From: Acidobacteriota bacterium
GTDB lineage: Bacteria; Acidobacteriota; JAAYUB01
Direction of reading: 5' to 3'
Assembly: GCA_017996395.1 (NCBI GenBank)
Contig: JAGOHA010000009.1
Location: 1 to 50,023, forward strand
DNA length: 50,023 nucleotides
Shown here: positions 7,060-14,921 of the stretch, in pieces
Layout of the letters: every line of letters starts with the position of its first letter
Numbering within the stretch: the stretch's first letter is position 1
The notes under the pieces: model-generated
The model's database searches: none
What the model was told of the DNA's origin: nothing
The model's input: only the letters and a program-made list of their open reading frames with translations
Translations under genes and position numbers: made by a program

Positions 7060-8522
7060 CGATCACCTCCGCACGCGCGGTCGTCAGCGGCTTCGATGCG
7101 TCGTGCTTCCCGAATGATGCTCCGGCCCATCTTGCGGAACACCAAGCCGTGGAACGGTAGCACGAGGTGCCAGTAAAGGCGGCCCCATAACCCGTTGGGA
7201 TAGTAGTATGCGGTCTGGACGAGCTCGCGATCAGTCAGCAAGAACTCGAGCCAGGCGCGACCGGGCAATTTCATCTGGGCCTGCAGAAGGAGACGGCGAT
7301 CAGGGATCAAGTGGGCGACGGTCCAGAAATCGATGCTGTCACCGATGCGCAGCGCCTCCGGATCGCGGCGTCCGCGATTCAGGCCGTACCCGCCGGCCAG
7401 CTTGTCGATCAGTCCGCGGAGCCGCCAGAGAATGTTGTACGAAAACCAGCCGTGTTCGCCACCGATGGAAGTGAAGGCGCGGTAGACGGAGGCTTTGGAT
7501 GTGCCGTTCAAGGCGTAACGGCGGCGGTCTTGGAATACGGCCTGTTCCAGCGGCGCGTCAGGATCCTCGCGGATCTCACCGCTGCTGTCGCTCCAGCGGC
7601 TGATGACCTGGCGTTGTTCGATTTCGGCAATGGCGGTGCGCACGGACTGCTCGAAAGGCTCGGTCTGGATTCCGGGAAAGAGCTGATGCGACCGGTCATT
7701 CGTGACCACCGTCTCTGATCGTAATCCTTCGATCAGGGCGGCAGCCAGTCGGTAGGGCACGGGGGTGAACAGGATCAGCCAGTAGGATGATAGTTTCGGA
7801 GTAAGCACCGGCACGCGGATGATCCAGCGGCGTAGACCCATGGCCTGGCCGGTGGCCAGCATCATCTCGCCGAAGGTCATCGCCTCGCCGCCGATGTCGA
7901 CTTCAAAGCTACCATCCGCTGCCAGTTGCCGGGCGGCCTGCAGATAGGTCAGCACATCGTTCACGCCGATGGGCTGGGTCCGGGTGGACACCCAGCGCGG
8001 CGTGACCAGCACCGGCAGCTTCTGAACCAAATGCCGGATAATCTCGAAGCTGGTAGAGCCGGAGCCGATGATCACTCCCGCCCGGAAGTGGATGGTCTGA
8101 ATGCGGTCAGGGCGTGATGATAGGATCGCCCCGGTTTCCATCCGGCTGCGCAGGTGCGGGCTGGCACTTTCAGGCCGGCCCAACCCGCCCAAGTACACGA
8201 TCCGCCGAACTCCCGCCGCGACGCAGGCATCGACAAAATTGTGAGCACTGACCCGGTCCATTTCTTCGAAATCCGCGCCTTGGCCCATGGAATGGATCAG
8301 GTAATAGGCAAGGTCAATCCCTTGGACAGCGGTGGTGAGCGCATCCGGCTGGAACGTGCTGCCCTCAACCACCTCGACGCGGTCCGGCAGTTGCGGCAGC
8401 TTGGCCCGCGTCCGAACCAGGATGCGCAGAGCAACCGCCGGATCGCCGGCCAGCCGCAGCAGGAGGCGCCGGCCAATGTAGCCGGTGGCTCCGGTCAGCA
8501 GGATGTGTCGCATGGGTTGCAT
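7056..8522 (-). CDS. NmrA-type SDR fused to DUF2867
   Basis: 488 residues from the ATG at 8522, three codons before an alternative ATG at 8513. The N-terminus is an NAD(P)-binding Rossmann fold of the atypical short-chain dehydrogenase type: HILLTGATGYIGRRLLLRL, then YYLIHSM and RRIVYLGGLG. The C-terminal 170 residues match the DUF2867 pattern, with WRLRGLIDKLAGGYGLNRGRR, GDSIDFWTV and YYYPNGLWGRLYW. This two-domain architecture is widespread but uncharacterised. Some homologues are annotated as nucleoside-diphosphate-sugar epimerases without proof. It is first in a two-gene unit with XdhC and has an extended -10 promoter upstream. Confidence 0.88.
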   Translation of the reverse strand: MQPMRHILLTGATGYIGRRLLLRLAGDPAVALRILVRTRAKLPQLPDRVEVVEGSTFQPDALTTAVQGIDLAYYLIHSMGQGADFEEMDRVSAHNFVDACVAAGVRRIVYLGGLGRPESASPHLRSRMETGAILSSRPDRIQTIHFRAGVIIGSGSTSFEIIRHLVQKLPVLVTPRWVSTRTQPIGVNDVLTYLQAARQLAADGSFEVDIGGEAMTFGEMMLATGQAMGLRRWIIRVPVLTPKLSSYWLILFTPVPYRLAAALIEGLRSETVVTNDRSHQLFPGIQTEPFEQSVRTAIAEIEQRQVISRWSDSSGEIREDPDAPLEQAVFQDRRRYALNGTSKASVYRAFTSIGGEHGWFSYNILWRLRGLIDKLAGGYGLNRGRRDPEALRIGDSIDFWTVAHLIPDRRLLLQAQMKLPGRAWLEFLLTDRELVQTAYYYPNGLWGRLYWHLVLPFHGLVFRKMGRSIIREARRIEAADDRACGGDR

Positions 8523-8556
8523 CTTCGCCGCAGGCTCCGGGAGCATCCTGCATGGC

Positions 8557-8565
8557 ATTATACCA
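8557..8565 (-). promoter_or_regulatory. Extended -10 promoter of the NmrA-XdhC unit
   Basis: Read on the minus strand the sequence is TGGTATAAT, a perfect extended -10 element (TGn plus TATAAT) 34 bases before the start codon. No convincing -35 box is visible, which is normal for extended -10 promoters. Confidence 0.6.
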
Positions 8566-8652
8566 GACACAAATCGACTCACGTGGAGAGCTGGGTGCGG
8601 ATCTGACACCGCGCAGCAACCATCTGATCTGAGGGTGATGCGAGTTTCCGAG

Positions 8653-8658
8653 TATAAT
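8653..8658 (+). promoter_or_regulatory. Candidate -10 box of the VYTNQDL gene
   Basis: A perfect TATAAT lies 20 bases before the ATG at 8679. No good -35 box is found at 16-18 bases upstream, so the promoter may need an activator or an alternative sigma factor. Confidence 0.35.
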
Positions 8659-8678
8659 GGTTTGCAGTGAGGATCGAG

Positions 8679-9326
8679 ATGACGGACACGCAAGCGGTTC
8701 GCAAAGCGGGCACGGTACTGCTGGTGTGTTTCGCTACCGTCTGGTGCGGGGCTCAGAGTGTGGCCGATCTGGCTGCCCGCGGCCGCGAGAAGGCTGTAAA
8801 GGGAAAACCGGCCAAGGTCTACACGAACCAGGACCTGAAAAATGCCAAGGGTCATGTCTCCCAATCCCGCCTGTCCAGGGCCGACGCCGCGGAGACTGGC
8901 ATTCCGTCGGCGGGACCGGTGGTGCCGGTTGGCTCCTCAACCGCTGATCCCGACGAGGCGTTTTATCACCGGCTCATGGACCAATTCCAGGCGATCGAGG
9001 ACGCCCGGAAAAACCTTGCCCAGGCGGAGACGGACCTGATCCGGGCGGAGTCCGCCTACCAGCTCGCGCAGCCGTTCGACGTGTTCATGCCGGGCATGCC
9101 GGGCAACATCTGGACGATTGAGCGGGAGAGTCCCGAAACCATCGCCGTCCGCCGGGAGCGTTTGGAAGCGGCCCGGCTGGTCCACGCCGCTGCGCGACGG
9201 GAATTCGAAGATGCCCAACAGGGACGGGAGGCGTTGTTGCGCGAGGCGCGCCAAACGGGGATCGCGGCAGGAGTGATCCGCCGGGCCGAGAGCGATTGGG
9301 CGAAGCGACCCGGGTCCAGACAGTGA
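8679..9326 (+). CDS. Secreted coiled-coil protein with VYTNQDL motif
   Basis: 215 residues from the ATG at 8679 (GAGG six bases upstream). Signal peptide 1-25 ends near CGAQS. The mature N-terminus repeats the arrangement of the protein at 4131-4553: SVADLAARGREKAV (27-40), VYTNQDL (47-53) and SQSR (61-64). The remaining 130 residues are Ala/Arg/Glu-rich and strongly helical, in two blocks separated by a Pro/Gly-rich hinge (FDVFMPGMPGNIWTIE). A coiled-coil hairpin is likely. Periplasmic or surface location is inferred. No enzymatic motif is seen and no function can be given. Confidence 0.68.
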   Translation: MTDTQAVRKAGTVLLVCFATVWCGAQSVADLAARGREKAVKGKPAKVYTNQDLKNAKGHVSQSRLSRADAAETGIPSAGPVVPVGSSTADPDEAFYHRLMDQFQAIEDARKNLAQAETDLIRAESAYQLAQPFDVFMPGMPGNIWTIERESPETIAVRRERLEAARLVHAAARREFEDAQQGREALLREARQTGIAAGVIRRAESDWAKRPGSRQ

Positions 9327-9356
9327 TCAGACGCGGCGCCGGCCCTCCCGTGATGC

Positions 9357-9854
9357 TCAGCGGAGTGAGCCGGCATCTGGTTTGCGGGACTCCGCGGCCG
9401 GCGGACCCATCGGGTTCTCGGTCCTGTGGGTTCTGAAAACAAACCATTCGCTGGCTGCGAAATTCAGCACATAGCACAAGGAAATGGACAACAGGTTGGC
9501 CGCCAGGTAATGGAGGCGGAGCGCGCCGACAAACAGCTGCATCAGGATCAGGTTCCCGAGGATGGACGTAAGGCCGGTAACCAAATTGAATCGGAGAAGC
9601 CGGACCATGATGGCACCGGGGCGGTGGCGGGTCCGATCCGCCCAGGTCCAGCATTCATGCCAGGCGAAATTGTGCAAAATGGCTGCTTCGACGGCGACAA
9701 GCGTGGCCCAAAGGTAGTTCAGGCCCAGGCCGTCGATCAGTCCCGCCAGGACCAGCAACTGGACAACGATGCCCAGCGCGCCCACGGCGTTGAACCGGAG
9801 CCAGTGCCGTGCCAGGTCGCGCCAGCTCTCGCCGTTTGGGGCGGCAGTCACCAC
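9357..9854 (-). CDS. GtrA-like four-helix membrane protein
   Basis: 165 residues with four hydrophobic helices (about 21-42, 49-70, 88-110, 118-138) and the GtrA signatures FNAVGALGIVVQL near the start and YVLNFAASEWFVF near the end. GtrA-family proteins are thought to move polyprenyl-linked sugars across the inner membrane or to assist membrane glycosyltransferases. The start is GTG at 9854, overlapping the end of the CDP-alcohol phosphatidyltransferase by seven bases, so the two are coupled. The C-terminal 20 residues are charged and probably cytoplasmic. Confidence 0.85.
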   Translation of the reverse strand: MVTAAPNGESWRDLARHWLRFNAVGALGIVVQLLVLAGLIDGLGLNYLWATLVAVEAAILHNFAWHECWTWADRTRHRPGAIMVRLLRFNLVTGLTSILGNLILMQLFVGALRLHYLAANLLSISLCYVLNFAASEWFVFRTHRTENPMGPPAAESRKPDAGSLR

Positions 9855-10525
9855 TTGGTTTCCTCGCGGTAGAGCTGTCGGGTATGGCGGATCGCCGTGA
9901 CCACCAGGGTGGCGAAGATGCAGGCGGCGCCGATGACGCCGCCCACGTCGTAGACGAGCAGCGGCGGACCGAAAATCTTGGTCACGGGGCGGTATAACAG
10001 GGCGGTGTTGCCGACGATTAACAGGAGCCGCAATTCGGTAGGGCTGAATTTCCAGAACGACATATGAAAGGCCCCGAGCGTGTAGGTGGCGAGATACACC
10101 TCGATATTCAATAACAGGTAGGCGATGAGCAGGGCGGCGGCCACCGGGGGCGACATGTAGCTCGACAGTGCCAAGCCTCCCAGCATGAAGAAGGTGCCGA
10201 AGGCATCGCAGATATGGTCCACGTAGAACCCGTAGCGCGGCCGCAGCTGGTTCCGCACCCGCGCCACGGTTCCGTCGAGACTGTCACCGAACCAGTTGAC
10301 CACCAGCCAGGCGCTCGCCAGCACCAGACCGAATCGGCTCTGGCTGGCGTACCAGTAGGACAGTCCGACGCCGAGCATGGCCAGGAGGCCGAGACCGGTG
10401 AGATGGTCGGAATTGACCCAGGCCGGCAGGCGCGCCGCCATCCAGATCAGCGCCTTCTTTTCCAACGGAGCCAGCAAGCTCTGCTGGGCCCTTTGCGCAT
10501 CCTTGAACGCGTGTATTGTGCTCAT
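9848..10525 (-). CDS. CDP-alcohol phosphatidyltransferase family protein
   Basis: 225 residues from the ATG at 10525; an upstream in-frame start lacks a ribosome site. The family signature D-G-x2-A-R-x8-G-x3-D-x3-D is intact, within DSLDGTVARVRNQL through GFYVDHICD. Six hydrophobic segments are visible. These inner-membrane enzymes transfer a phosphatidyl or phospho-alcohol group from a CDP-alcohol to an acceptor alcohol. The sequence does not tell whether the acceptor is inositol, glycerol phosphate or another alcohol. Overlap with a GtrA gene suggests a glycophospholipid or polyprenyl-linked product. It is not the typical PgsA or PssA, which usually stand with other neighbours. Confidence 0.85.
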   Translation of the reverse strand: MSTIHAFKDAQRAQQSLLAPLEKKALIWMAARLPAWVNSDHLTGLGLLAMLGVGLSYWYASQSRFGLVLASAWLVVNWFGDSLDGTVARVRNQLRPRYGFYVDHICDAFGTFFMLGGLALSSYMSPPVAAALLIAYLLLNIEVYLATYTLGAFHMSFWKFSPTELRLLLIVGNTALLYRPVTKIFGPPLLVYDVGGVIGAACIFATLVVTAIRHTRQLYREETKW

Positions 10526-10578
10526 CTCCAACCTCGACCCTGAACGGATGGTAGCGGCCCCGCCCAACGGTCTGCGGC

Positions 10579-11808
10579 TTAGTTCGCTTCGCGGTAGGCC
10601 TGCTTCAGACCTCGCCGCGCTTGCTCGTGGGAGTCGTAAACGTTCGGCATGTCCAAGACGTGTCGGTAATGCTGCATGGCCGCATCGCGCCGCCCCAGGA
10701 GATCCGACATCTGGCCGGCCCGCAATGTGGCTCTGGTCTCGAGTTCGGCGGCGGCTTTGGGCGCGGACGCCGCCGCCACAAAGTGGCGGATGGCCTCGTC
10801 AGGTTGTCTCTGCGCGGCCAAAGCTTCAGCATACTGGTAATGGATCAGATCGGCCACGGACGACCTCGCCGGGTTGTCCAGCAGGGCCTCAAAGATCCGC
10901 CGGCTCTCCGCACCGCGGCCCAGTTCGATCAGCAAACCGGCCCGCTCCAGCTGGAAAACATAATTTTGGGGATACTTCTGGGCCAGGACGCTCACGGTTT
11001 GCAGGGCGTCCGCATACCGCCGCTCCCGTGCGTAGAAAGTCAGCAGCGCGACGCGCGCATCGTCATTGGCCCAACGCCCGTGCTCGGCGACCGTGCGGAT
11101 CGCCTCCAGCCCCCGTTCGCGGGAGCCCCTGTATCCGCCGAGGGCGGCCAGGATCTTCACGTAAAGTGGAAGGCTGCCCATGATGTAATTATAGGTGCCG
11201 GTGGTCAGGCGCGCGTCCACGTATTCGGGATCCAGTTTCAGCACCTGTTCATGAAGCCGGACTGATGCGAGTCCGTTGCGGAGGGCGGAAAAAAAAGAGC
11301 GGGTCACAGTCGCCTCATAACTGGCAATCAATCCGTGAGCCATGCCCTGGTAATAGAGCGCTTCCGTATCGTTCGGATGAGTTGCCAATGCTCGCTGGCT
11401 GCACCCGATGGCGGCATTGGCGAAAGCGCGCAACCGTTTATCAGTTGCAGGATCGACCTTCTCCTCGGTCTCGGCGAAAAAGGAATTTCCGCTGAACAGA
11501 TTGGACCTCAACCGGCGCTGCCGGTTGAGTATTTCCAGCCAGAGCGTGGTTGCCTGGTACAACTGGGCAGCCGGATGCCGGGGTGCCAGCTGGCCCAGCG
11601 ATTCGAATCGGTCGCGGGCGCCTGAGTAATCCATGTTGTAGAGCGCATTGAATCCGTCCCGCCGCAGGCGGTTGAATTCATCTGTCTCCTGAGCGACCAG
11701 CCGGGGCTGGAGCGGTTGGGCAGCCATCGACGTACGGACGACTCCGGTGCCCAACAGTACGACAACCGCAAATCGAATCAACGCCCGGTCAACCAAATGG
11801 TGAATCAC
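10579..11808 (-). CDS. Exported TPR-repeat protein
   Basis: About 409 residues. I chose the GTG at 11808 because GAGG is five bases upstream; ATGs at 11826 and 11835 in the same frame have no clear ribosome site. A signal peptide ends near SMAAQ. The body is helical with TPR-like units, for example FNALYNMDYSGARDRFESL, RVALLTFYARERRYADALQTV and QYAEALAAQRQPDEAIRHFV. A less typical central part contains ARLTTGTYNYIMGSLPLYVK, reminiscent of outer-membrane TPR proteins common in didermic bacteria. A protein-interaction role in the periplasm is the most that can be said. It ends 54 bases before the CDP-alcohol phosphatidyltransferase gene on the same strand. Confidence 0.78.
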   Translation of the reverse strand: MIHHLVDRALIRFAVVVLLGTGVVRTSMAAQPLQPRLVAQETDEFNRLRRDGFNALYNMDYSGARDRFESLGQLAPRHPAAQLYQATTLWLEILNRQRRLRSNLFSGNSFFAETEEKVDPATDKRLRAFANAAIGCSQRALATHPNDTEALYYQGMAHGLIASYEATVTRSFFSALRNGLASVRLHEQVLKLDPEYVDARLTTGTYNYIMGSLPLYVKILAALGGYRGSRERGLEAIRTVAEHGRWANDDARVALLTFYARERRYADALQTVSVLAQKYPQNYVFQLERAGLLIELGRGAESRRIFEALLDNPARSSVADLIHYQYAEALAAQRQPDEAIRHFVAAASAPKAAAELETRATLRAGQMSDLLGRRDAAMQHYRHVLDMPNVYDSHEQARRGLKQAYREAN

Positions 11809-11986
11809 AACACCCTCTTCAGGCATTCGACGCATCCGGTCGGAGGAGGTTCAAGTGAAACGGAAAACCGGCATGATCCGCCCATATCCAGGTTGTCTGA
11901 AGACAATAGCACGCCATTGGACGGAACCCGATATTCAGGTGGGGGCCTGTTGTGATCCCTTGCTTGCACCGGATATGGGCAGCCGG

Positions 11987-12436
11987 TTACTTTCCGCTTG
12001 GAACTTCGAGGGCCTTGCCCTTCTCAAACATTTCCATGGCCTTATCGGAAAGACCCAGTTGCTTGTAGATGAACCCTTTTTCCTTGTACAGACGGGCCTG
12101 GCTATCCTTTTCGCGGAGCGAGCCCAAACCCATGTCGGCCAGCTGGAGCGCTAATTTGTGCTGATTCTTCTTTGAGAGGAGCTCGGAGAGGATGAGAATT
12201 TCGTCGACGACGTACTTCTCGTGCTTGTCGGTGAATTTGAGATCCAGAATCTTCTGAAGCTCCGGTTGCACCTTGTCATACTGGCCTTTGTCGATAAGCA
12301 GAACCAGCAGCTCATGCTGGGATACTGCAATGGACTTCTTGTCTTCAAGCGTTTGATCGGGAGGTTCGACGCCCAGCAGCGAGGCGACAAGCGCGAAGCC
12401 GGTGATTGCAATCAGCAAACAGAATTTACTCACCAT
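11987..12436 (-). CDS. Small exported TPR-like protein in ECF operon
   Basis: 149 residues. The ATG at 12436 overlaps the 3' end of the anti-sigma gene by 11 bases, with GGAG upstream inside that gene, so translation is coupled. A signal peptide (1-22) is followed by a Lys/Glu/Leu-rich helical protein. It has two TPR-like hairpins, including ARLYKEKGFIYKQLGLSDKAMEMFEKGKAL at the end (a canonical single TPR, shown here by its pattern only). As third gene of a sigma/anti-sigma operon it may be an output or a periplasmic modulator of the anti-sigma factor. That is inference from position alone. Confidence 0.72.
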   Translation of the reverse strand: MVSKFCLLIAITGFALVASLLGVEPPDQTLEDKKSIAVSQHELLVLLIDKGQYDKVQPELQKILDLKFTDKHEKYVVDEILILSELLSKKNQHKLALQLADMGLGSLREKDSQARLYKEKGFIYKQLGLSDKAMEMFEKGKALEVPSGK

Positions 12437-12962
12437 CTTCCATCTCCATGAAAGGGTTGGCGAAGTGACCGCGCAAGTAGGGTGAGAACGGATTTTCGGG
12501 ATCCCGCGCCCGATTATCGGCCGGAGCCACGTTGGTCTGGAAGGGATTGCCCTGGGCGACCACCGACGCGCGGTAGCGGACATGCGCCTCCATTTCGCTT
12601 TGCAGGTTCATTGTGTTGAAGACGTCGCGCTGGGCTTGCCAAATAACAATCCCCACTCCGACGAAGGCCAGGAAGGCCGCCGCACTTCCCGCCAGCACCC
12701 AGGGGCGACTGCGCAGAAAATCCCACCATCTGTGCGGTTCCGGCGTGGACAGCGCGTCGGCGACCGCCAACCAGACGCGCGGGGCGGGTTCCAATTGCGG
12801 CAGGTTGGCGACGAGGAGCCGCTGGGCTTCGAGCAGGGCTGTCACTTCGCGGCGGCATGCGGCACAGCTCCGAACGTGGGCGTCAAAACGGTCCCGTTCC
12901 CCGGCGGGAAGTTCCCCGTCCAGGTATTCAGAAATCTTGTTGTTAAAGTCGCCGCAATTCAT
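12426..12962 (-). CDS. Zinc-finger anti-sigma factor (first ECF operon)
   Basis: 178 residues. The N-terminal anti-sigma domain has the zinc motif H29-x3-C33-x2-C36 (HVRSCAACR). One membrane helix lies at about 89-109. The C-terminal 70 residues are periplasmic, polar, Asn/Pro-rich and without a recognisable sensor fold. The start overlaps the ECF sigma stop by four bases, which is the usual arrangement for a cognate pair. In such pairs the cytoplasmic zinc domain holds the sigma factor until a signal releases it. Motif spacing and context make the call firm. The inducing signal is unknown. Confidence 0.88.
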   Translation of the reverse strand: MNCGDFNNKISEYLDGELPAGERDRFDAHVRSCAACRREVTALLEAQRLLVANLPQLEPAPRVWLAVADALSTPEPHRWWDFLRSRPWVLAGSAAAFLAFVGVGIVIWQAQRDVFNTMNLQSEMEAHVRYRASVVAQGNPFQTNVAPADNRARDPENPFSPYLRGHFANPFMEMEDGE

Positions 12963-13546
12963 GATTCCACAGATCCTTCGCGAAGGTAGCGGGCCAGCCG
13001 TTCTCGAATCATCAACCGCGCTCGGTGGATGTCGGTTTTGACCGATTGAGGTTTACGGCCCACCAGTTTAGCCACTTCCTGGTAGCTGAAGCCTTCCAGG
13101 ACGGCCAGGACAAACACCTCCCGGTACTTGAGCGCCAGAGACTGGATGACTTGACGGGCCACCTGCTGCAATTCTCCCCGGAGCATCTGTTCCTCGGGGG
13201 TGCTGTCTTCGTCTTCCAGGTGGATGATCTCCCGGTTGTCCTCGTCGGTTTCATCGGTGGAGACCGTGGGCAAACGTTTCCGCCGGTACACCTGGTAAAC
13301 GAAGTTCCGGGCGATCATGAACAGCCAGGGCTCGAACCGGGAAGTGTCCTTGAGCGCTTTCATGTTTTTAAAGACCGAAATGAACGTTTCCTGGCAAACC
13401 TCCTCGGCGGTTTCCCGAGATCCGGTCAGGCGATAGCTGAAGTTGAGCACCCGTTTGGAGTATTGGTCGTATAATTGGTGGAACGCGTGGAGATCGCCAT
13501 CACGGGTTCTACGGATCAGATTGTCAACGTCGGGGCTCAACGTCAA
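12959..13546 (-). CDS. ECF (RpoE-like) sigma factor 1
   Basis: 195 residues with sigma region 2 (about 20-90: FHQLYDQYSKRVLNFSYRL, EEVCQETFISVF, FEPWLFMIARNFVYQVYRR) and region 4 (about 130-188: LALKYREVFVLAVLEGFSYQEVAKLVG and the recognition helix KPQSVKTDIHRARL). The linker between them (about 95-120) is unusually acidic. The only available start is TTG at 13546, or a second TTG two codons later; an in-frame stop lies just upstream. A non-ATG start would keep expression low. It is coupled to a zinc anti-sigma factor and is divergent from a second ECF operon 166 bases away. Confidence 0.92.
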   Translation of the reverse strand: MTLSPDVDNLIRRTRDGDLHAFHQLYDQYSKRVLNFSYRLTGSRETAEEVCQETFISVFKNMKALKDTSRFEPWLFMIARNFVYQVYRRKRLPTVSTDETDEDNREIIHLEDEDSTPEEQMLRGELQQVARQVIQSLALKYREVFVLAVLEGFSYQEVAKLVGRKPQSVKTDIHRARLMIRERLARYLREGSVES

Positions 13547-13602
13547 CGCAGAACACTCTCAAAATAAAATGATTCCAAAGCTCATGGGAAGTTTCAGCAG
13601 GT

Positions 13603-13632
13603 ATTTAACTATACCCGCTTTCCGCGTGTCAA
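13603..13632 (-). promoter_or_regulatory. Candidate promoter of ECF operon 1
   Basis: On the minus strand a perfect TTGACA (13632-13627), an 18-base spacer and TTAAAT (13608-13603, 4/6). It reads toward the TTG start 57 bases downstream. No clear ECF-type GGAAC -35 element was recognised in this divergent region, so autoregulation by the sigma factor is not supported. Confidence 0.4.
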
Positions 13633-13712
13633 GGAATTGATCCGTTATCCCACCATGCAACTTTTTGACGGCGACAGGATTTAATTATCGGACGGAGTGG
13701 TGGAGCGAACCG

Positions 13713-14303
13713 ATGGACGCCGACGCGCAGTTGATGGAACGAGTCCGGGACGGCGATACCGCGAGTTTCGACTTGCTGATGGATCGTTACCGGAGACCGG
13801 TCATCAATTTCGTCTATCGGATGGTCCGCGATGCCGCGGCAGCGGAGGAAATCGCCCAGGACGTGTTTGTCCAGATCTACCTGGCGCGCAAGCGGTACAC
13901 CGCCAGTGCCCGGTTTTCGACCTGGTTGTTCAAGGTGGCCACCAACACCACCTTGAAGCACATCCGGAAGCACCGGCGGGTGGTCCGGGAGTCCGAGCTG
14001 GCGACGGAAACACGGGAGCGCTTCCTGGATCTCCTCACCGCCGGTGAGAATGACGGTGCCCATGAGTCGCTGGAGCGGAAGGAATTGGGACTGCTGGTGC
14101 AACAGGCCCTGGTGGCGTTGCCGGACAAGGAGAAGGTCGCGCTCACGCTGCGAAAGTATGAGGGCTGCTCATATCAAGAGATCGCCGACATCATGAAATG
14201 CAGCGTGGCGGCCATCAAGACGCATATCCACCGGGGCAAACTCAGGCTGCGGGAGACGCTGCTCCGAGCAGAAAGCCGGCTGGATCCCACGGCCACAGAT
14301 TAG
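13713..14303 (+). CDS. ECF (RpoE-like) sigma factor 2
   Basis: 196 residues from the ATG at 13713 (GGAG seven bases upstream). An earlier in-frame start at 13665 has none. Region 2 includes FDLLMDRYRRPVINFVYRM, EEIAQDVFVQIY and FSTWLFKVATNTTLKHIRK. Region 4 includes LPDKEKVALTLRKYEGCSY, QEIADIMKCSVAAIKTHIH and RGKLRLRETL. The linker is shorter and less acidic than in the divergent ECF factor 1, and identity between the two is limited to family motifs. It is followed 11 bases later by an anti-sigma gene and then a Spy-like exported protein, a typical envelope-stress arrangement. Confidence 0.92.
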   Translation: MDADAQLMERVRDGDTASFDLLMDRYRRPVINFVYRMVRDAAAAEEIAQDVFVQIYLARKRYTASARFSTWLFKVATNTTLKHIRKHRRVVRESELATETRERFLDLLTAGENDGAHESLERKELGLLVQQALVALPDKEKVALTLRKYEGCSYQEIADIMKCSVAAIKTHIHRGKLRLRETLLRAESRLDPTATD

Positions 14304-14314
14304 GCAGGTGCATT

Positions 14315-14905
14315 ATGGAGTGTGAAGACGTGCGCGATCACATCCTCAATCTCGATGACGAGAATGACCCGGTCCGGGATCCGGAGGTTGCCCGTCATCT
14401 GGCGGGCTGCGCCGAGTGCCGGGAGCTGCTCGAGGGGGTGGACAAAACATGGTCCGCCTTGTCCGCCCACCCCGGACTCGATCCGTCGCCCGGATTCAAC
14501 CAGGCGGTCTGGCGCAAGATCGAAGCCGCGGAAGTGCGGCAGCCCCTCCGGCTGCTGCGGCTTGCATTCCTGCCGCCGCCGGTCCGAATCGTGGCGTGGT
14601 CGGGGGCGGCGGCATTGCTGATTGCGTGCAGCCTGCTGCTCCTGCTGCCGTCGGCCCCCTCGCCGGCGCCGGTGGAGTTCTCGGCCAACGACCAGAGCGA
14701 CCAGCAACTCCTGCTGGAGGTGGACCGGTTGATGGATTTTGATGAAAGTCGCTTGCTGGACGTTTACGAGGAATGGGACGTGACCAATGAGAACCGTCCC
14801 TCCGAGCCCGAAGACGCGGATCCAGCGGATGGCCAGGTGCCGTCGGGTGGAGCGCCGGCCAAGGTGCTGTCGTCGGGTTCCGCGAACGGCTCATTCAAAG
14901 CGTGA
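14315..14905 (+). CDS. Zinc-finger anti-sigma factor (second ECF operon)
   Basis: 196 residues from the ATG at 14315 with AGGTG upstream. The zinc motif H28-x3-C32-x2-C35 lies in ARHLAGCAECREL. One membrane helix spans about 92-111 (a run of Ala/Leu/Cys ending in LLLLLPSAP). The periplasmic part begins with an acidic segment (VDRLMDFDESRLLDVYEEWD) and ends in a Pro/Ser/Gly-rich tail. Its place directly after an ECF gene makes it the cognate inhibitor. The acidic periplasmic stretch could contact the basic Spy-like protein encoded next, but this is speculation. Confidence 0.85.
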   Translation: MECEDVRDHILNLDDENDPVRDPEVARHLAGCAECRELLEGVDKTWSALSAHPGLDPSPGFNQAVWRKIEAAEVRQPLRLLRLAFLPPPVRIVAWSGAAALLIACSLLLLLPSAPSPAPVEFSANDQSDQQLLLEVDRLMDFDESRLLDVYEEWDVTNENRPSEPEDADPADGQVPSGGAPAKVLSSGSANGSFKA

Positions 14906-14921
14906 TCATTTGGAGGTAACC

